Both the position numbers and the translations under genes were made by a program. A DNA stretch of 64,000 nucleotides from Bugula neritina (Eukaryota; Bryozoa; Gymnolaemata; Cheilostomatida; Bugulidae). How positions within the stretch are numbered: the first letter of the stretch is position 1; each line of letters starts with the position of its first letter. The notes below the pieces were generated by a model. The model was not told the origin of the DNA. It searched no databases and saw only the letters and a program-made list of their open reading frames with translations. The stretch spans positions 7,231,722 to 7,295,721 of the forward strand of contig OZ037766.1 of assembly GCA_964035545.1 (NCBI GenBank), given 5' to 3'. Shown here piece by piece: positions 58,800 to 64,000 of this stretch.

Positions 58800-60180
58800 G
58801 GTATAACTTATATACACCTATATATTTATTAGTATTACTATTAATATTACTAATATTAGCATTACTATTTCTATTAGTATTCATGTACTTCAGATTGCTA
58901 ATAGTTATAGTGACAATTAATACAAATAGCTAACCTCAAGTCTAATAAGTAATAGGCCTAACTGTTAGTAAAATTTACAAGTAGTAGACTAATACTAATA
59001 GTAATAGCAATATTTATAGTTATTTCAATTTAGCAATAGTATTACTTTGTCTATTAGTACTAGATTAGTTTTAGTAACATTATTAATATTATTTATTAAT
59101 AGTAAAACTAAATGTAATGTAAATATATTATTATTACTATTAATATTACCATTAGCATTACTAGGCCTAGCAATATTATTAGTAATACTAATAATACTGA
59201 TAGTATTAGAGATTTAGTCTGATAGTAATACTAATAGTAACAGTAGTACTAAAATTAAACCTAATACTAATAGCATTTATTCACAATGCCAATATGAATA
59301 CTAATCAAAATAATATTAACAATACTAATACTAATAATAATTCAAATTGCTATACTTATAGTTATATTTATAGTAATGAGTTATAGTTGATCATGTTGAC
59401 TGTTTAAGCTAATCAAATTAAAATAGAGCCCAAAACTGATCCTTGATGAACATCAGATATAACTGAGAGTGGCTCTGAGCTATGACCTTAAAGGACAACG
59501 CTTTTAAATCTTTCTGTCAGGAAGTCAGAGATCCAGGCTAAGAGGTAGTTACCAATGTTAGCAATCATAGATAGTTTATACATCAGTAGAGCATGAGGCA
59601 CTCGGTCAAAGGCTTTTACTAATACTAATTGCTAAGTTAGTAATTACTAACAGTAATACAAATAATAATTGTCATATTAACACTTATTCATTTGTATATT
59701 GCATATTTGATATACTTGTAGCTAATCGCTAACTGTTTAAACTAACCATAATCATAATGGTAGTGTTATATTAAATCTAATACAGAATGAGAATATCAAT
59801 ACACTTATAGTTATACAGATACTCATACTGATAGTGATACTAAAGTGTCAGTGATACTTTAGTTTAACTTGAAGTTGAACTTATTGGAATACTAATGGTA
59901 ATAGTAATACTAATAGTAATAGTAAAACTAAATGTAATACTAATACTAATAGTAATACTAATAGGGATACTAACAGTTACAGTAACACTAACAGTAACAG
60001 TAATACTAATACTAATAGTAAATGTAAATGTAATAGTAATAATATTAATAACCATTAATGATTATACTAATAGTAATACTTATAGTTATTCATTTTCATA
60101 TTGCATTTTGATTCAATTTCATTTTTATAATTAAAATTTCATTAAATTTAAATTTAATATAAATAATCAAATATTAATAC
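58800..60180. repeat. Degenerate TAATAG/TAATAC low-complexity array
   Basis: Long runs of imperfect AATACTAATAGTAATA-type trimers and hexamers appear in both polarities (TTAGTATTACTATT and its complement). They produce spurious Ile/Val/Thr-rich reading frames near 59864-60134. The array is interrupted by the reverse transcriptase fragment at 59416-59619. A sister array lies at about 62800-63140. Confidence 0.8.
59416..59619 (-). pseudogene. Non-LTR retrotransposon reverse transcriptase fragment (degenerate)
   Basis: On the minus strand, 68 codons read in one frame with a single stop. The first part is KAFDRVPHALLMYKLSMIA, then WISDFLTERFKSVVL, the stop, and SEPLSVISDVHQGSVLGSIL. This matches the reverse transcriptase core of Jockey/CR1-like LINEs, which typically read KAFD.V.H..L..KL and then SGVPQGSVLGP. 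The catalytic YADD part and everything else are missing. It is an old, truncated insertion lying within the TAATAG low-complexity array. Confidence 0.85.
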
Positions 60181-61141
60181 TAAATATAAAATTAAATAAA
60201 CTTAAAATTTTCATGATGATGATCATCGATGACTTATGAGTTATGAGTGATGAGTCATGAGAAACTCAAGCTGACTTTTCTACAAAAACATTTAAAACTA
60301 AAAGCAACATAAATATTTACAAGTTACAACTTTAACACAGTACTAATACATATATATTCTTTGGTTTCATTAAAATCAATAATTGCAAGACAAGTATTAG
60401 TAATATTAGATATTGCTTATTACTGTTGGTGTTGGACTTAGTGTTAAGAGCTAGTTGAGTTTATTTACTTACAATACCGGAAGTACAAGCTGTTATGCTA
60501 TAACAACTGTGCTATGAGCAATTTGTCAGCATAGAAAGCACAACTCTCTATTTAAAACTGTTGACTAAATTTTGTACAGTTTTGTGAAAACACAGTAGGG
60601 GTTATAAACTGCTAATTAACTTTTTACTCTTTATACTAAATTACTTTTGTAATTATTTAACCTAAAATGCTCAAATTTAAAACTAAAAAAAATATAGGTC
60701 TATAGGTCTACTGGATTTAACCAATCAAGCCAACAAATGTGTGCATGAATTATTTAGACAGGACAAAAAACCTAAACATTGCAACTGGCATATGCAATTT
60801 TTTGTAGAACTTCATGGTCGAAATAATTGTTCTTTGAAAAAAGTTTTAATAAACATATAAATGTATGCTTTTAGTTTTTTTTTTGGTCAAAATACTATTA
60901 TAGCTTTTGCTGCTAAAATGAGCGAAACTACATGTTATGTGGACAATATACTCTCCAGTACAAAACTTCTCATTTACTATTCATCTAATTTGAATTATCC
61001 TTTGAATAAGTAAACCAAAAAGTTTCTAATCAACTCAAACTTATATAGCCTATTTACTTTTTTTGCAAAATTACAGTCTTGATAGCAAAAGTAGCCATTA
61101 GGTCTGCTATTGGTTTTGTGCTTCGTGCTCAATGCTTGATG

Positions 61142-61276
<135 letters not shown>

Positions 61277-62799
61277 CATATATGTGTGCCTGAAGCCTGA
61301 AGTACAGCATATGCTTTCACGTCACAAATTGCGATGCTAGGCTGATGTCTACTATTTGGGTTGTGCTAAGCAAGTGCCTCTGACTATAGCATGACGCATC
61401 TGTATAGTTTCAAGTAAATTGAAGTTGTAAAATTCCTAATAAAAAATATGTTGAATATTTATATTCTTTTTTTTGCAATTTAGCACCCAGTTTCTTTTTA
61501 AAACTCAAGTGATGAAATTATGAATCATAAATTATATGTGCAAAATACACATGCATATATTTTACTAATTTTAAGCATGCGTGCTCTAATTAGAAAATTG
61601 TATAATTTATAGCTACGTAACTTAGCTATTATACTAGAATTCATTCAGCAAAAATACTGCTTCATGGTTTATGAGTAATTAATAATTACCTCTAAGGTCA
61701 TTGGTTGTAACTCTTCAAATTTTAACAGTTCAAATGTAATCACTGTTGCATTTTGCATGCATCAAAACTGTTCTGCACTATATTTCACAGTTTTAAAAAA
61801 AAACTAAACATAATGCACATACTGTAGTTATTATAATTATTTTGTAATAATTTGTTTATAGTAAAAATATTCAAGGCACAATTTATGTTAACTATGTAGT
61901 TTCACCAATTACTTGTTTGTCTATTAAGGTGCATGCTTATCACTGATAAAAAAACTTGCAATGATAGTTGTAACTTCCAGTATTATTTCTAATCCATTAT
62001 TATGGAGTCCTGAAACTATTATAAATATTATATTGATAAGTTAACCTTTATAATAGCATTATTGTGCAGAATACATAACAGTAGAGGAAGACAACCCTGC
62101 AAATAAAGACGCTACTGATTCGCGGAAATAAAATGTTGTAGGCCGAGAGCAAAGTGCAGCTGTAAAAAATACAAGTATACAAACCTGAGTTATTAGGCGC
62201 GTGCTAAAATCTTATTGCCCCTACTCCGGAAGAAAGATAATCATACTCACTAGTTGACACTTGCATCTTAATCCTTGTCTACATCGAACTGCCAAACTAC
62301 AATAGACATTCAATAGTCGAGACTATTTTTACTGTATTTTTTTATTGTTTAGCCGAGAGCTTTTACAGTTTACATATTTTTACTTGATTATGCTTTATTG
62401 ATTATCATTATATTTAGCCAAAGTCAATGGTTCAATCATCAATGATCAAATTCAATGACTTCGATTTCAATTTGAGCTCAATCAATATGAATATGCGGAA
62501 TATTCATATCATGATTATTGACATCAATATGAGATTGAATATAAAATATAAATATGATCATCATAATGATTGATAATAATATTAATATTCTATATTTTGA
62601 TTTATATTATTCTATTTATTACCATATTCGTTATCACTATCATTATGATTATGATAATGAATATAAATTAAAATATCACTATAAATAAGTTTTAGTATAA
62701 GATTAACTTAAAGTATATGAATATCAGTTTTATTTCTAGACTTTACAAAGTCACTTTGTATTTATTTACTATATTTAGTTCTGTTATTTCTGTAAAATT

Positions 62800-63140
62800 A
62801 AACTTAATTACTATTAGTATTAGTTGATAACTTAAAGTTAATGTGAATGAGTCAAACTTAATGTTAAATGTAACTATTAGTTTTAGTATAAGTATTAGTA
62901 TTACTATTAGTACTACTACTAGTGTTAGTCTTAGAATAAGAATTTGAATTTTAAAGTTAGTAATACTAGATTTAGTTTTACTATTACTATATTACCGTTA
63001 GTTATTCTTATAGTTATATTTAAAGTAATACTAATAATAATACCTTGCTAATACGAATAGTAATACTAGTTAGTACTACTAATAGTGAAACTCTAATAGT
63101 AATACTGACAGTAATAATAGTAATACTAATAGTGATTTTC
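62800..63140. repeat. Second TAATAG/TTAGTA low-complexity array
   Basis: Imperfect AGTATTAGTATTACTATT units switch polarity near 63000 to AATACTAATAATAATA and AATAGTAATACTAATAG. Same character as the 58.8-60.2 kb array. Confidence 0.7.
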
Positions 63141-64000
63141 GAATGGTGAATATAAGTATATTTGTACTTGTAGTAATGCTGAAATTAGTTAATTAAGACT
63201 AAAATTACTGGATTAACAATCGGTCAAAGCTTTTTTTCTGTATAATTTGCCCAAAACAGTAAGCAGCAAATAGTAGTACGAAAATAATTACACATATGAT
63301 AATATAAATGTTTTAATGATTAGCCAGCGTTTCTGTTGCTGATATTTTATTAAATTATCTTACTAAAGTACATTTTTATGCATGCATTTTCAAGAAAGTG
63401 TTCCAACTCCAAAAGTTTTTTGTCCCATCAGTTTGAATTTTGAGTTTGAAATTTTTTAAATTTGTTTAATAATTTATATTTTTATGTGTTCACCTAATAT
63501 TAGTTTTATCTATGAGAAAACCCAGATAACAACACCACTTGATTCACTATTTCGCTTACATTATCTTTTTATTTTTATATTATCATTTTATTTTTACTTT
63601 TTAGTAACAACACGAGATTAAACTACAAAATTCTGACTCATTGAGGTCTTACTGTTAGGTAGCATCTATGTATAAACTGCACAAACACAACTGTTCTACA
63701 TATGGCAATGCTGTTTTATACAGTTTATTTAAAAGCTTGCTCATCATTCTATAAAGGAAAGATCATTTTATTATACCAGCATTGCATTAACTGTTGATAT
63801 CTATTGTTTTAAGCTTATAATGCCTGGAAACCCACCTAAACCTCCAATCCAGTTCAATAAAGCCTATTTCTGCTCACACAATCTTTTAATTTTCAAGATA
63901 TTAGAAGTGGTAAGGATTTATTTACATTTTGTTTATTTGCAATAAATTTTGTAGTAAAATTATAGTTTGAGATAAAAAGGGGCAAAGCTTTCTTGGTTCA

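Noticed and set aside
59864-60134. Ile/Val/Thr-rich reading frames on both strands
   Set aside because: They come from the TAATAG low-complexity array; there is no start context or conserved motif.

Overview
The window is AT-rich (very roughly two-thirds A+T by eye) and intron-rich. It has GT-AG introns, SINEs, terminal-inverted-repeat elements, long microsatellites and no operon structure, so it is animal nuclear DNA. The protein set (SLC49A4-type lysosomal transporters, a single-domain beta-thymosin, a Neuralized E3 ligase) says metazoan. Large introns and the repeat types suggest a non-vertebrate, probably marine, but I cannot name the phylum from sequence alone.

Positions 1-35402 hold a head-to-tail array of five SLC49A4/DIRC2-like major-facilitator genes on the + strand. 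Copy A is cut by the left edge and keeps its last three exons. Copy B spans 2505-8223, C 11639-17363, D 19439-27028 and E 28514-35402. Three copies (C, D, E) can be assembled completely as ten exons with conserved lengths and phases, giving predicted proteins of 484, 477 and 474 residues. A and B are a recent duplication (unit about 7 kb) whose introns still align. Copy B has a reading-frame problem around exon 2 and, unlike C, D and E, lacks an N-terminal acidic dileucine sorting motif.

Positions 39261-40108 carry a small beta-thymosin gene on the - strand (42 aa, two coding exons, a likely 5' UTR exon and a TATA box). Positions 45212-56630 carry a complete Neuralized (NEURL1-type) gene on the - strand: eight coding exons, 549 aa, MGN N-terminus, two NHR domains and a C-terminal C3HC4 RING. 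A phase-compatible candidate alternative first exon lies at 62251-62266.

The rest is introns and intergenic DNA. It contains a tRNA-derived SINE family with target-site duplications at three copies and a second tRNA-headed SINE family. There are also several MITE-like elements with terminal inverted repeats, a degenerate non-LTR reverse transcriptase fragment (59416-59619), a 719-bp (CA)n tract, a (TA)n tract and a diffuse TAATAG/TAATAC-type low-complexity zone at 58.8-63.2 kb.

The genes do not form an obvious pathway. The most notable biology is the local expansion and divergence of a lysosomal transporter family that is usually described as a single gene. All exon coordinates were read by hand from splice signals, frame continuity and comparison between copies.
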